A stretch of DNA of 64,000 nucleotides. Origin: Dyadobacter bucti (lineage in GTDB: Bacteria; Bacteroidota; Bacteroidia; Cytophagales; Spirosomataceae). The notes beneath the pieces are model-generated. The model worked only from the letters and a program-made list of their open reading frames with translations, searched no databases and was not told the DNA's origin. Within the stretch, counting starts at the first letter, position 1, and every line of letters starts with the position of its first letter. Below are positions 18,301 to 27,298 of the stretch, piece after piece. The position numbers were made by a program, and so were the translations under genes. The DNA is taken from NCBI RefSeq assembly GCF_005869225.1, contig NZ_SWFP01000001.1, positions 682,001-746,000 on the forward strand, in the 5' to 3' direction.

Positions 18301-18664
18301 CTACAACAGCATGGTACTCGCCGACGGATGGAACCGCTGGGAAAAAGCAGGGGATATAGCAACCCATCCGAAACCTGTTTTCGGAGGCAATAAAAATTCC
18401 AATCAGGCCTCGTCCCGCTACCTGGAAGACGGCAGCTACATCCGTTTAAGAAACGTGAGCCTCTCCTACCAGCTGCCCGAGCACCTGACCAGGAAAGTCA
18501 GATCGGACAACGTGCGGGTTTTCGTGAGCGGGGACAATCTGGTGACGTTTACCAAGTTTTCCGGCATGGACCCCGAAGTGGTGCTGGGACCTTCCGGCGG
18601 TACTTCCAGCATCAAATACCCCATCAGTAAAAAAATCCTGTTCGGAATCAATATCGGCTTCTAA
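15383..18664 (+). CDS. SusC/RagA TonB-dependent receptor with STN signalling domain
   Basis: Large outer-membrane transporter (1093 aa). After the signal peptide (to about 43) comes an STN domain (about 48-118: TMRLHQVTLNEALDKIAAAA ... GLSYIIMENSIVIRK) that signals to FecR. A carboxypeptidase-like domain follows (about 142-222: ITGRVTDEKGEALAGVNIVV), then the TonB-box region NEVVVVGYSS, the plug (VVDGIIGG; ILKDAAATGLYGSRAANGVI) and the barrel ending in FGINIGF. Together with the next gene it forms a lidded import complex. The operon holds no glycoside hydrolase, so the substrate is probably small, perhaps a sugar or polyol oxidised by the dehydrogenase encoded downstream (inference). Confidence 0.96.
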   Translation: MKKSLPRGEVVHYILLAMKYSAFFYILICSVCSLSFAGESYGQNLNKVITMRLHQVTLNEALDKIAAAADVKFVFVGGTQDNTRTDLKVNREKLGKMLTKLLEPYGLSYIIMENSIVIRKIETKVGAVQERPVWPAKNELRITGRVTDEKGEALAGVNIVVKGTSQGTNTNIDGSYQISLPDNPTTLIFSFVGYESHEAIVAGSTILDVSLKSDIKALNEVVVVGYSSKQLSQLSSSVAVVTGKQLNDVTSNNTTNLLQGKAPGVIVSNSSGDPNATPSIVVRGSSSITAGSGPLFVVDGIIGGNANPNDVESVTILKDAAATGLYGSRAANGVIIITTKSGKTGKTRIDFNASAGFNNATTGKFKVMDSRQLYDYEKSFYPADRFDKEIPASVISQNTNWQDLAFRTGTTQNYVLSLSGGSEKTKFYISGNYYNEEGTLNYNVARRYNVRANITQKINNSLKLNIKVNARLNKQESDRAGLDGALYGAYNNMPWDNPYNADGSVNKGTDGGWYGREQENFLHGWQYNLNQSNGSGLDGDVNLDYTILPNLTFSSYNRVSYSNTNSELYYDIRAKAGKGLGRLTNGFINNLSLITSNRLRYDRTFGKHELSALAVAEAEKNKLENNSATGEGFAPGLHVMNTASRILAATGSINENAFSKGLVQLDYNFDNKYFAVASYINESSSRFGANNRSGNFYTLGASWVLSNENFLKGFTPFDLLKLRASYGVTGNAEIGNYQSFGLYSFATQYAGNSGAFPYQMDNNDLTWEKAKSLNIGLDAGLYKRLMLSIDAYNKTTDGLLLNVELPYTSGFGSVIRNVGAIRNRGLELSLNSVNIEGKFRWETNFNIAFNRSKVLKLDQGKDIRQGNLLISEGKELYTWNMRKWMGVDPATGDPLWEKITAGSNGEEIRSTTNSYSAATQQDVGSASPDFTGGFSNTFIFKGFTLFGFFNFVSGNKVYHTSRALFDSDGAYYTYNSMVLADGWNRWEKAGDIATHPKPVFGGNKNSNQASSRYLEDGSYIRLRNVSLSYQLPEHLTRKVRSDNVRVFVSGDNLVTFTKFSGMDPEVVLGPSGGTSSIKYPISKKILFGINIGF

Positions 18665-18675
18665 AACGTGAAATC

Positions 18676-20130
18676 ATGAAAGCTAAAATCATTTACCAAC
18701 ATATACTTTTTGCCCTGATCCTGCTGCTGACCGCCTGCGACAATGAACTGCAGCCTTATGACAGCAAGTCGACCGACGTGGCCCTGGCGACGCCCGCCGA
18801 CATCCAGATCGCGACTTATGGAAATTACGCCATGCTTGTAAAAGAAGCATATACCCGGCACTTTCTCACCCTCAACGAATGGCCTGGCGACAATGTGGTG
18901 CAAAGCGGGGCTGACGGTGACCAGGCATCCCTGGGAGCGTCTTACCTGCATATTCCGGCCATGTATCCTACTACCGATTTCTGGGCACAGTCGTACAAAC
19001 TGATTTATTCTACCAACCTCATCATCAATAAAATAACTGACGGAGAATCGCCTCTGCTGGATCAGCTCAAAGGTGAAAACCTGTTCCTGCGAGCTATGGC
19101 CCACTTTAATCTGGTGCGGCTGTTCGGACGTCCGTATCCACAGAACAAGGGCGAAAATCCGGGTGTACCGGTGGTTCTTGGCTCGGACGAGGAATTGTAC
19201 CCGGCCAGGAATACGGTGAAGGAAGTTTATGAAGCCGTGATCGCCGATCTGCTTAAAGCAGGCAACCTCATGAAAGAAGCTAAAAACGCGAACTTTGCCT
19301 CAAAGGAAGTCGTCGACGCACTTTTATCGAGGGTGTATTTGTATATGGAGGACAATGAAAATGCAATTTTGTATGCCAATAAAGTGATCAGTTCCAACCG
19401 CTACCAGCTGGCTTCGACAGAAATGTACAAGAAGTCCCCTACCCTAGTGCCGGAAACAAACCCCGAAACGATCTTCAATTTCAGGCATACATTGGCGGAT
19501 AACAAGGACAAGAATGCCGTCGGCTCCCTGTACTACAATGATCCTGAGACATTGTCGACCGGCTGGGGCGAGTATTATACCTCCGAGGCACTTTGGGATC
19601 TTTTGAACGAAAACCCTGCCGACGCCCGGCTTGCTTTTATCACCCCGCATTATATCGACGGCGTTCTTCAGTACCGCGGTACATCGCCCCAGTATTTTAT
19701 CAACAAATTCAACTGGCAGGAAGGTATTGCCAACCTGGCTTCGCCCGTATACCTGCGCCTGGCCGAAATGTATCTCAATCGTGCGGAAGCCTACGCCAAA
19801 ACCGGAAAAAACCAGCTTGCGATCGACGACGTCAACCTGATCCGCACCCGGGCCGGTCTTTCCGGAAGTGCCCTTTATACGGTTACTGCATTGAAAGGCC
19901 GGGGGAGCGTATTAAACGTCGTGCTGGAAGAGCGCAGGCTGGAACTTGCCTATGAAGGCCACCGGCCGGGCGATCTGTACCGGAACAATCTGCCGCTGGT
20001 GAGGGCATATCCCGGCCTGCACGGTACGGACAATTTTCATTTCAGAGTAGAACCATCGGATCCGCGTGTTGTATATTATATTCCTGAACGTGAGGTTAAT
20101 ATCAATCGCAACCTGATCCAGAACCCTTAG
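18676..20130 (+). CDS. SusD/RagB-family surface lipoprotein
   Basis: Substrate-binding lid of the SusC transporter (484 aa), anchored on the cell surface. The lipobox cysteine is about C21 (LLLTACDNEL). The TPR-rich SusD fold is supported by FLRAMAHFNLVRLFG, the central repeats, PVYLRLAEMYLNRAEAYAKTG, INLIRTRAG-like VNLIRTRAGL, and EERRLELAYEGHR. It ends with NINRNLIQNP, typical of the family. It starts 11 bases after SusC and ends 4 bases before the large dehydrogenase gene. Confidence 0.95.
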   Translation: MKAKIIYQHILFALILLLTACDNELQPYDSKSTDVALATPADIQIATYGNYAMLVKEAYTRHFLTLNEWPGDNVVQSGADGDQASLGASYLHIPAMYPTTDFWAQSYKLIYSTNLIINKITDGESPLLDQLKGENLFLRAMAHFNLVRLFGRPYPQNKGENPGVPVVLGSDEELYPARNTVKEVYEAVIADLLKAGNLMKEAKNANFASKEVVDALLSRVYLYMEDNENAILYANKVISSNRYQLASTEMYKKSPTLVPETNPETIFNFRHTLADNKDKNAVGSLYYNDPETLSTGWGEYYTSEALWDLLNENPADARLAFITPHYIDGVLQYRGTSPQYFINKFNWQEGIANLASPVYLRLAEMYLNRAEAYAKTGKNQLAIDDVNLIRTRAGLSGSALYTVTALKGRGSVLNVVLEERRLELAYEGHRPGDLYRNNLPLVRAYPGLHGTDNFHFRVEPSDPRVVYYIPEREVNINRNLIQNP

Positions 20131-20134
20131 TAGC

Positions 20135-23100
20135 ATGAAAGTAAAACTTAGCATAACCATTCTGAGTCTCTCAGCATTATTTTTGATCGGCTCCACGGGC
20201 AAGAAAACGGAAGACGCGCCGGGCCTGCTGGTTCCGGAAGGATTCACCATCGAAAGTGCGGTAGCCTCCGGCTCGCTGTCTTACCCTATGTTCGCGAGCT
20301 TTGACGGCAGCGGCCGCCTGTTTGTTTTTGAATCGACGGAACCCAATACCATGGGGACCGCTCAAATGCTTGCCTCGCCTTCCTATCACATCCGCCTGCT
20401 GGAAGATACCGACGGGGACGGGAATTTTGAAAAAAACCTGATTTTCGCTAAAAATATCCCGTTTCCCAAAGGCGGGGTATTTTACCAGGGCAGCCTGTAT
20501 GTAACGGAAGCCCCGAACCTGGTACGCTATACGGATACGAATGGTGACGATGTTTCGGATAAAAGGGAGGTAATCCTCACCGGCTGGACGCTCAATTCCA
20601 ATGGTGCTACCCTGGGCGGACCGTTTTTCGGCCCCGACGGCTGGATGTACATCACCGATGCCCGGCGCGGGTTCAATATTACGACCAAAGAAAATAAGGT
20701 CCTCAAAGGGAAAGGTGCCAGGATCTGGCGGTGCCGCCCGGACGGCACCGGCCTGGAAGCCATGTCAGGAGGCGGTTTTGACAATTCTATTGAGATCGCT
20801 TTTATGCCTTCGGGCGAAACCATCGGTACCATGACTTATTTTGTGGACCCGCAGGACGGCCAGCGTGACGCGCTCATGCATTGGGTCGAAGGCGGTACTT
20901 ATCCGAAACCCAATTCTGTGATCGCCGAAGACGGCCTGAAACTAACCGGTGACCTTATGCCTGTGATGACCAAAATGCCCCGGGTCGCCCCATCCGGCAT
21001 GATGCGTCACCGGGGTGCAGGATTTGGCCCTGACTACAAAGACAATCTTTTCAATGCTGAGTTCAATACGGGCCGGATTATGCGGCACATTGTTTCGCCC
21101 GACGGCGCTACCTATAAAACTGTGGATGAGATATTTATGAAATCAGCCAGCTCCGATTCACATCCTACGGACGTTTTGCAGGATGCGGACGGAAGCCTGC
21201 TCGTGGTCGTGACCGGCGGCTGGTTTATAGAAGGCTGCCCGTTGTCGAGGGTTGCCAAGCCGGATGTAAAAGGAGGCATTTACCGGATCCGGAAAACCGG
21301 CGCACCCGCTATCAGTGACCCGCGCGGGAAAAATCTGGATCTTGCCAAACAATCTCCGCGAAAATTGGTCGGATACCTCACAGATCCGCGGCCGGCTGTG
21401 CGCGACAATGCTATTGAACAGCTGGTTTTGCTTGGTAACACTGCCGTAAGCCCCATCGTTCAAGCGTTGCCGGGTATCAAAGACGAAGAAATGCGGGCGG
21501 CAGCCATTTTTGCTTTGTCAAGAATCAATACCGCTGCTGCCTGGGTGGCTGTGCGCAATGGTTTAAATGACAAAAGCATCGTGGTACGAACCGCTTCGGC
21601 CAGGGTTCTGGGTTTGGCGAAGGATGTAAAATCACTGGATAAGCTCCTGACATTGGTTCAGAAAGATGCCCTGCCCGTTCGTCGGCAGGCCGCTACTGCT
21701 TTGGGCCAGATCGGCGATGTGAAAGCTGTACCCGCCTTGCTGCACGCGGCTTCCGATGTCGATGACCGGTTTGTAAAACATGCGATCATCCATTCGCTGA
21801 TCCTACTCAAAAACACCGGCCCATTGGTAAAAGCATTGGAAAATCCATCGCCGAATGTCCGTATCGCCGCACTCACTGCACTTGATCAGATGGATGGCGC
21901 ACCTTTGAAAAAAGAATACCTGGCACCGGTACTGGCCAGCAAGAACCCGGCGCTCAGAAGTACCGGAATCTGGATCGCGTCCCACCAACCCGAATGGACC
22001 GATATCGTTATCAGTTTTCTTGAAAAAAGCCTTGGCGACGGCAACCTGTCCGATACAGATGCCGCGGCGGTAAGCGATATGATGCTGACTTTCATGAAAG
22101 AGCCGGGCTTGCAGGATTTCGTGGCCAGACAGCTTGGTAACCCTTCCGCGACTTCTTCCCGGAAACTGCTGATGTTGCAAGTTATTTCCAGATCAACATT
22201 AAAAAAACTGCCCGGAAAATGGGTCACCGAAATCGGAAAACAACTGCAGAGCAATGATGCCGCAGTCCGTTCGCAGATCCTGGGATTAATCGAATCCCGC
22301 AGGCTTAAGGCCCTGAACAGCAGCCTGGACCAGATTATCCGGGATGAAAAAACCTCGGTCGATTTCCGCCTCAAAGCATTGAGTGCCAGGATCATGTCGT
22401 CGCCAGCACTGTCCGATACCGAATTCCAGATGCTTGTGAAATATACGGGCAAAGAATATGACTCGCCCGTCCGCCAGCTTGCGGTTCGCTTGCTGAACCA
22501 TGCAGAACTTAATGATAGTCAATTGCTTGTCATAGCCCGCACCCAGATCGGCAAGACAGATCCATTTCTGCTGCCTGCCCTTATGGAGGCATTCGAAGGA
22601 AATAGTAACGAACAAGTGGGCAAGGAACTGATCGGCGCACTTCTGTCCGGTAAAGGGCGGCTGGACAATTTATCTGAACAGGATTTCGCGAGATTATTAA
22701 AAAAATTCCCGCCTGCCGTCCATGAAATGGCCGAGCCGCTGGTTGCAAAACTAAAAGCACAGCATGCGGAAAGGCTGGCACATTTGCAGGACATGGAAGC
22801 CCGTCTCAAAGGCGGCGATGTAGGCGAAGGACGCAAATTGTTTTTTGGCAAAGCATCCTGCTACTCCTGCCACGCGGTCGGTTCGGAAGGCGGCCGTTTT
22901 GGCCCGGACCTTACCAATATCGGCGAAATACGTTCCAAGCACGATATTCTGGAAGCGGTGGTTTACCCGAGTGCAAGCTTTGCAAGGGAGTATGAAACAT
23001 TCCGGGTCGTGACCAAAACCACTGCCTATACCGGTATCATCAAAGAACAGCTTCCCGAATCCATCGTGATAGAAGTAGGTCCGGCGCCCGGCTTGCGTAT

Positions 23101-23263
23101 CCCGAGGTCGGAGATCACTGCCATTGAGCCACAAACATTATCCATGATGCCGCCGGGGCTCGATCAGCAGCTGACGGCAACGGAAATGGCCAGTCTGGCC
23201 GCGTTCCTGGAAGCGCTTCCGTACCGTCTGGACCGGATGATACAGGCCCGGGAGAATAAGTAA
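20135..23263 (+). CDS. PVC-type membrane/periplasmic dehydrogenase with HEAT repeats and cytochrome c
   Basis: Exported protein (1042 aa; signal peptide 1-20) with three parts. About 30-400 is a glucose/sorbosone-dehydrogenase-like propeller (LVPEGFTIE, GSGRLFVFE, FFGPDGWMYITDARRG, RHRGAGFGPDYKDNLF, DSHPTDVLQDADGSLLVV). About 410-890 is a run of HEAT-like helical repeats (VRDNAIEQLVLLGN, VRTASARVLGLA, VRRQAATALGQIGD). The C-terminal heme domain has CYSCH (about 909-913), then FGPDLTNIG. The family is frequent in Planctomycetes and in Bacteroidota beside SusCD. The expected role is to oxidise a sugar or polyol in the periplasm and pass electrons to the c-heme. The substrate is not known. Confidence 0.85.
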   Translation: MKVKLSITILSLSALFLIGSTGKKTEDAPGLLVPEGFTIESAVASGSLSYPMFASFDGSGRLFVFESTEPNTMGTAQMLASPSYHIRLLEDTDGDGNFEKNLIFAKNIPFPKGGVFYQGSLYVTEAPNLVRYTDTNGDDVSDKREVILTGWTLNSNGATLGGPFFGPDGWMYITDARRGFNITTKENKVLKGKGARIWRCRPDGTGLEAMSGGGFDNSIEIAFMPSGETIGTMTYFVDPQDGQRDALMHWVEGGTYPKPNSVIAEDGLKLTGDLMPVMTKMPRVAPSGMMRHRGAGFGPDYKDNLFNAEFNTGRIMRHIVSPDGATYKTVDEIFMKSASSDSHPTDVLQDADGSLLVVVTGGWFIEGCPLSRVAKPDVKGGIYRIRKTGAPAISDPRGKNLDLAKQSPRKLVGYLTDPRPAVRDNAIEQLVLLGNTAVSPIVQALPGIKDEEMRAAAIFALSRINTAAAWVAVRNGLNDKSIVVRTASARVLGLAKDVKSLDKLLTLVQKDALPVRRQAATALGQIGDVKAVPALLHAASDVDDRFVKHAIIHSLILLKNTGPLVKALENPSPNVRIAALTALDQMDGAPLKKEYLAPVLASKNPALRSTGIWIASHQPEWTDIVISFLEKSLGDGNLSDTDAAAVSDMMLTFMKEPGLQDFVARQLGNPSATSSRKLLMLQVISRSTLKKLPGKWVTEIGKQLQSNDAAVRSQILGLIESRRLKALNSSLDQIIRDEKTSVDFRLKALSARIMSSPALSDTEFQMLVKYTGKEYDSPVRQLAVRLLNHAELNDSQLLVIARTQIGKTDPFLLPALMEAFEGNSNEQVGKELIGALLSGKGRLDNLSEQDFARLLKKFPPAVHEMAEPLVAKLKAQHAERLAHLQDMEARLKGGDVGEGRKLFFGKASCYSCHAVGSEGGRFGPDLTNIGEIRSKHDILEAVVYPSASFAREYETFRVVTKTTAYTGIIKEQLPESIVIEVGPAPGLRIPRSEITAIEPQTLSMMPPGLDQQLTATEMASLAAFLEALPYRLDRMIQARENK

Positions 23264-23456
23264 ATCAGGATTTTATCAATGGTATATCGGTATGGAAGAA
23301 CCGGGGAGGCTTCAAAAGTGTTATTTCACTAGCTTAATACGAATGTTATAAGGGATGCCAGCCTGAGAGATTCGGTTTTCCGTTTTAGTTTGATATTTAT
23401 TTTAACAATATATTCGTACAAAATTATTGTATCGTTTTAATCGCTCTAAAAATAAA

Positions 23457-23636
23457 ATGGATAACACAACCATCGCGACACCAGCACAAGGTGCTGATGG
23501 TGCAGAAAAGGCAAGAAAATTAGCCATCATCAAAAAAATGAAAGATGATAAGCTAGCCATGTCTAAGTTTTTCAGCGGAGAAGTGTCAATTGAAGAAATT
23601 CATGCCAGAGGTATCAAATTTATCAAACCGATATGA
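23457..23636 (+). CDS. Small hypothetical protein (59 aa) upstream of DUF6169
   Basis: A short, probably helical cytoplasmic protein: MDNTTIATPAQGADGAEKAR, then a lysine-rich helix, then FFSGEVSIEEIHARGIKFI. The ATG at 23457 is the first sensible start. Its last 35 bases overlap the next gene in another frame, so the two are translationally coupled. Base composition is clearly A+T-richer than the flanking SusCD and Gfo/Idh genes, which suggests transfer. I do not recognise the family; the arrangement resembles small two-gene modules, such as toxin-antitoxin pairs, but no toxin motif is seen. Confidence 0.6.
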   Translation: MDNTTIATPAQGADGAEKARKLAIIKKMKDDKLAMSKFFSGEVSIEEIHARGIKFIKPI

Positions 23637-24132
23637 AATCATCACTGATAGTCCTTTCAATTACTATTTCATAACTGATAATAATGTACTGTTTGTAGCA
23701 TATTTCTCTCAGACCCCTGGTTATTTCCCCGGAACGCAGTTTGACAACGATGTCATCAGTTTTACATTCGAGCCAATCGGCAAAATTGGTGAAACGAAGA
23801 AACTAACCAGAGGAGAAAGATTTGATCTGCTGAGCATGCCCGATGAAAGGATAAAACCAACAATTCAGTATATCCTGATAGAGGCTATGAGAAAATCTCC
23901 TGAGAAATCGATTCATTTTATTTGTGAAGGAATTGATCAGAAAGAACAAATGAGAAACAGGCTGTTTGGGTTGTGGCATAGTGAAGTAATTAGAAATGGG
24001 GATCTGCGCGTGACTAAGTATGATGCCAATTTAGCTAACCTGGGAATTGGGTCTATTTTTGTTGCAGATGACAACCCTCACCATCACGTCATAAGAGATA
24101 ATTTTTTGGCACTTTCAGACCTTAATAAATAA
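23602..24132 (+). CDS. DUF6169-family protein
   Basis: A 176-aa protein resembling the DUF6169 family of Bacteroidota. Typical stretches are YEIITDSPFNYYFITDNN, YFSQTPGYFPG, ISFTFEPIG, TIQYILIEAMR, and IHFICEGIDQKEQMRNRLF. The function is unknown. The ATG at 23602 lies inside the end of the upstream 59-aa gene; a TTG at 23590 is the alternative. A strong terminator follows at 24151-24179, so the two genes form a closed A+T-rich unit. Confidence 0.7.
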   Translation: MPEVSNLSNRYEIITDSPFNYYFITDNNVLFVAYFSQTPGYFPGTQFDNDVISFTFEPIGKIGETKKLTRGERFDLLSMPDERIKPTIQYILIEAMRKSPEKSIHFICEGIDQKEQMRNRLFGLWHSEVIRNGDLRVTKYDANLANLGIGSIFVADDNPHHHVIRDNFLALSDLNK

Positions 24133-24150
24133 CATAGCTTATTGTAAAAG

Positions 24151-24179
24151 GCTACCGGATTACTCCGGTAGCTTTTTTT
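24151..24179 (+). terminator. Intrinsic terminator after the DUF6169 gene
   Basis: GCTACCGGA (24151-24159) pairs perfectly with TCCGGTAGC (24164-24172) around a TTAC loop, and seven T residues follow. It ends the two-gene unit. Confidence 0.9.
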
Positions 24180-24292
24180 AGCGCTTGTTATCAGTCGGAA
24201 GGAGCTGAAATGTATGTGAGAAAAGTGGTGTTGGCGCCTTTAAAATAATGTATGTGAAAATTTAAAAACCATTATCCTAAATCCTGATCAAA

Positions 24293-25399
24293 ATGTCTGA
24301 CCAAACCAAGCCTTTGCGCGTCCTCGTTGTGGGGTGCGGCAACATGGGATCGTCCCACGCCACCGCCTACCATCACCTCGACGGCTTCGAAATCTGCGGA
24401 ATTGTTTCTACCGGAAAAAGTAAAGAAGTTTTAAATGAAAAGCTGGGCGGCGGATACCCGCTTTTTAACAGTTATGAAGAGGCACTGGAAGAAACCAATC
24501 CGGACGCAGTCTGCATATCCACCTACCCGGATACGCATGAGAAATTTGCAGTCCTGGCGTTTGAAAAAGGATGTCACGTGTTTATCGAAAAACCGGTAGC
24601 AGACTCGGTGGAAGGTGCTGAGCGCGTCGTAGAAGCGGCGGTAAAGGCTGGCAAAAAACTGGTCGTAGGCTATATTTTAAGACATCATCCGTCGTGGGAA
24701 AAATTTGTGGAACTTTCACAGGAACTGGGTAAACCATTGGTGATGCGCATGAACCTGAACCAGCAAAGCCAGGGAAGCATGTGGACTTTACACCGTAACC
24801 TCATGAAAAGCCTCAGCCCTATCGTGGATTGCGGCGTACATTATATCGATGTCATGTGCCAGATGACGCGCTCCCGCCCCACCCAGGTATATGCCATTGG
24901 CGCGCGGCTGACGGAGGAAATACCCGCAGGAAACTACAATTACGGACAATTGCAGATCCGGTTCGAAGACGGCTCAGTGGGCTGGTATGAAGCCGGCTGG
25001 GGACCTATGGTGAGTGAAACGGCCTTTTTCGTGAAAGATGTGATCGGGCCCAAAGGCTCCGTATCGATTGTAGCCAAAGAGGCGGGCGGGGCCGGAAAAT
25101 CCTCTTCGATCGAAGCCCATACCAAAACGGAATCCATACGGTTCCACCATGCGGATCTGGATGCGGATGAAAATTTCGCAAAAGAAGACAGCTGGATCAA
25201 CCTTGAAGACGAACCCGATCACCAGGAGCTATGCAACCGTGAGCAGCGGTATTTCCTGAATGCGATCCTGGAAAACACCGATCTTACCGATCACATGGAA
25301 GACGCCGTCAACAGCCTTCGCATCGCCTTTGCCTGTGACGAGTCGGTACGTACCGGGCAGGTAGTGCGCATGGAAGCCAGCGTCACTTCACCGGACTGA
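24293..25399 (+). CDS. Gfo/Idh/MocA-family oxidoreductase
   Basis: Cytoplasmic NAD(P)-dependent oxidoreductase (368 aa). The nucleotide-binding motif is VLVVGCGNMGSSHA, and the catalytic-lysine motif is EKP (FIEKPVADS). The C-terminal substrate domain includes VDCGVHYIDVM with the likely catalytic Asp/His. Members act on sugars, inositols or related polyols; the exact substrate cannot be read from sequence. There is no signal peptide. It is monocistronic between a terminator and a 700-base gap. Confidence 0.92.
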   Translation: MSDQTKPLRVLVVGCGNMGSSHATAYHHLDGFEICGIVSTGKSKEVLNEKLGGGYPLFNSYEEALEETNPDAVCISTYPDTHEKFAVLAFEKGCHVFIEKPVADSVEGAERVVEAAVKAGKKLVVGYILRHHPSWEKFVELSQELGKPLVMRMNLNQQSQGSMWTLHRNLMKSLSPIVDCGVHYIDVMCQMTRSRPTQVYAIGARLTEEIPAGNYNYGQLQIRFEDGSVGWYEAGWGPMVSETAFFVKDVIGPKGSVSIVAKEAGGAGKSSSIEAHTKTESIRFHHADLDADENFAKEDSWINLEDEPDHQELCNREQRYFLNAILENTDLTDHMEDAVNSLRIAFACDESVRTGQVVRMEASVTSPD

Positions 25400-25407
25400 T
25401 GTATACG

Positions 25408-25446
25408 CATGGGCGGCCACACCCGAAAATGATCAGGCCGCCCATG
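25408..25446. repeat. 11-bp inverted repeat after the Gfo/Idh gene
   Basis: CATGGGCGGCC (25408-25418) and GGCCGCCCATG (25436-25446) are perfect inverted copies separated by 17 bases, nine bases after the stop. An A-run follows instead of a T-run, so it is a stem-loop of the 3' end rather than a canonical terminator. Confidence 0.6.
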
Positions 25447-26106
25447 AAAAAAACATATATAAAGATCTGACAAAGCATCCAGGACTACACCCCCTTCTCT
25501 TACCATTCCAAACATCCTTCATTAACACCTCTTTATCCAGGTCATTCGCCGGGGGCGAAGTCCGGGATAATATTGAGAAAAGCAACGATCTTTTCTTCAG
25601 GGCTTTCAACGGTACTAACAGTGCATTCAGAGTTCTTCCCACCGGAACATTCCCTGCAAAAAAAACGATCTCGGAACAACTCGTGTTTAACATTGGCGAC
25701 TTAGTGACCTATAAGAAAGAGGGCATCATGTGTAGCAAATTATCTACAATGAGTAATTAAGATTAAAATAATTCTACAAAATTTTTAGGATTATTTGTTC
25801 GCTTTGCGTTAGATTTAAGATAAGTTATTAATCATTCCCCGGTGGAACGACTTGAAATTTAAATCATTCTTAAAATTCATGAAATTATCCTGTACGGAAA
25901 CCAATTGTGGTTTTTCGCAGTCTGCTTTGTGTTTTGTTTCCATATTTTTTGCTGGAAATATGTCAGGGTTGCTCCTGTTACGGGTACCCTTCTTCTGGCA
26001 GAACATACTGTGAATTAAACATGCTGATCTGCGAAAGCGTATAATGGAATTCGTTCGAGGGGCCACCGGTGGGTATCACTCTATCTATCAGCATTAACTC
26101 ACTACA
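25447..26106 (+). other. Long non-coding stretch with a startless open frame
   Basis: No gene with a credible start is seen. A plus-strand frame is open up to a TAA at 25760 and reads in part SLSRSFAGGEVRDNIEKSND, FRAFNGTNSAFRVLPTG, EQLVFNIGDLVTYKKEG. It looks like a degraded coding fragment and has no ATG near its beginning. From 25760 to 26106 the sequence is A+T-rich and without clear features. Confidence 0.25.
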
Positions 26107-27240
26107 ATGTCAAACATGAAACATTTACTCATGCTGCTCTTGGTAGCATCCGCAGGAGCGACCCTGGCGCAAAACCAGATTTCCACTCTCCCGGGCCAGC
26201 CTTTAAAAGTATGGACCGACACAATGATCGTCAACGGCCACATCAGTCTCAACAGCGGCCAATTGTTCTTCGATGGCTCACAACTGATGGCGATAAAAAA
26301 GACGAATCCAGATAATATCAATATTTTGGTCGGCCCCGGCAGCGGCAACCGGACGATGACAGGCCAGTGGAATTCTCTTTTTGGCGAAGGATCGGGAACG
26401 GCCCTGACGACGGGAAGCAATAATACGTTTTTGGGTAGGCTTACCGGGCCCGCCACCACCGACGGGAGCAGCAATGTGTTCATAGGCCATAAAAGCGGTG
26501 TAACGAATACCCGCGGCTCTTTCAATGTATTTGCCGGAAACGGATCGGGAAGAGCCAATACGCTGGGACATTCAAACCTGTTCCTCGGAATGGACGCGGG
26601 TTATGGCAATGCAACCGGTTACAACAACGTATTTCTGGGCCGCGATGCAGGCCGGACCAATGACAGAGGATTTAACAACACTTTCCTGGGAACCAATTCC
26701 GGTGTGAATAACAGGGGTATGGGCAACGTATTCCTGGGATATGGAGCCGGAGGGGCTGAACTGTCGGGGAGCAACAAATTGTACATCGCCAATTCTGAAA
26801 CCACTACTCCGTTGATTTATGGAGATTTTGCAGCCGGCAAACTTGTATTTAACGGAAAAATTGGAGCCAACACCTCAACTTTCCCGAATTCGGTGACTTT
26901 ATACCCGTCAGGGGGCACGGTAAATACATCCGGATATCAGTTGTTCGTCAAAGGTGGTATCCTCGCGGAGGCGGTGACGGTCGCAGGAGGCTGGGCAGAT
27001 TATGTATTTGAAAAGGGTTATAAATTAAAAGCTTTATCAGAAGTAGAGACATTTATAGCCGAAAACGGACACCTGCCGAACGTCCCATCGTCACGGGAAG
27101 TAGAAAGTTCAGGGGTTAATCTGGGGGAAATGACCCGCATCCAGCAGGAAAAAATCGAGGAGCTTACACTGTATTTGATCAACCTGAGCAAGGAAATTGA
27201 AGGATTGAAGAAAATAATCCTTGAGTTGGCCGATAAGTGA
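26107..27240 (+). CDS. Secreted YadA-head-like repeat protein (adhesin/tail-fibre-like)
   Basis: Exported protein (377 aa; signal peptide ends ATLAQ). The centre (about 75-225) is a chain of roughly 20-residue repeats with the pattern N-x-F-L-G-x-x-x-G: NSLFGEGSG, NTFLGRLTG, NVFIGHKSG, NVFAGNGSG, NLFLGMDAG, NVFLGRDAG, NTFLGTNSG, NVFLGYGAG. Such repeats form a left-handed trimeric beta-roll. The tail, ADYVFEKGYKLKALSEVETF through HLPNVPS to a coiled coil, is a common Bacteroidota trimerisation end. A surface adhesion or structural role is likely. It precedes the lyase-like gene by 58 bases. Start 26107, or 26116. Confidence 0.75.
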   Translation: MSNMKHLLMLLLVASAGATLAQNQISTLPGQPLKVWTDTMIVNGHISLNSGQLFFDGSQLMAIKKTNPDNINILVGPGSGNRTMTGQWNSLFGEGSGTALTTGSNNTFLGRLTGPATTDGSSNVFIGHKSGVTNTRGSFNVFAGNGSGRANTLGHSNLFLGMDAGYGNATGYNNVFLGRDAGRTNDRGFNNTFLGTNSGVNNRGMGNVFLGYGAGGAELSGSNKLYIANSETTTPLIYGDFAAGKLVFNGKIGANTSTFPNSVTLYPSGGTVNTSGYQLFVKGGILAEAVTVAGGWADYVFEKGYKLKALSEVETFIAENGHLPNVPSSREVESSGVNLGEMTRIQQEKIEELTLYLINLSKEIEGLKKIILELADK

Positions 27241-27298
27241 AAGTAATTTTGCTGGCGGAGGCAAAGTGAACACTTCAAAACCTCAGAAACTCAACATC

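Noticed and set aside
25433..25693. Minus-strand 86-aa frame in the long intergenic region
   Set aside because: Its residue pattern is not convincing, and the opposite frame is open in the same stretch.
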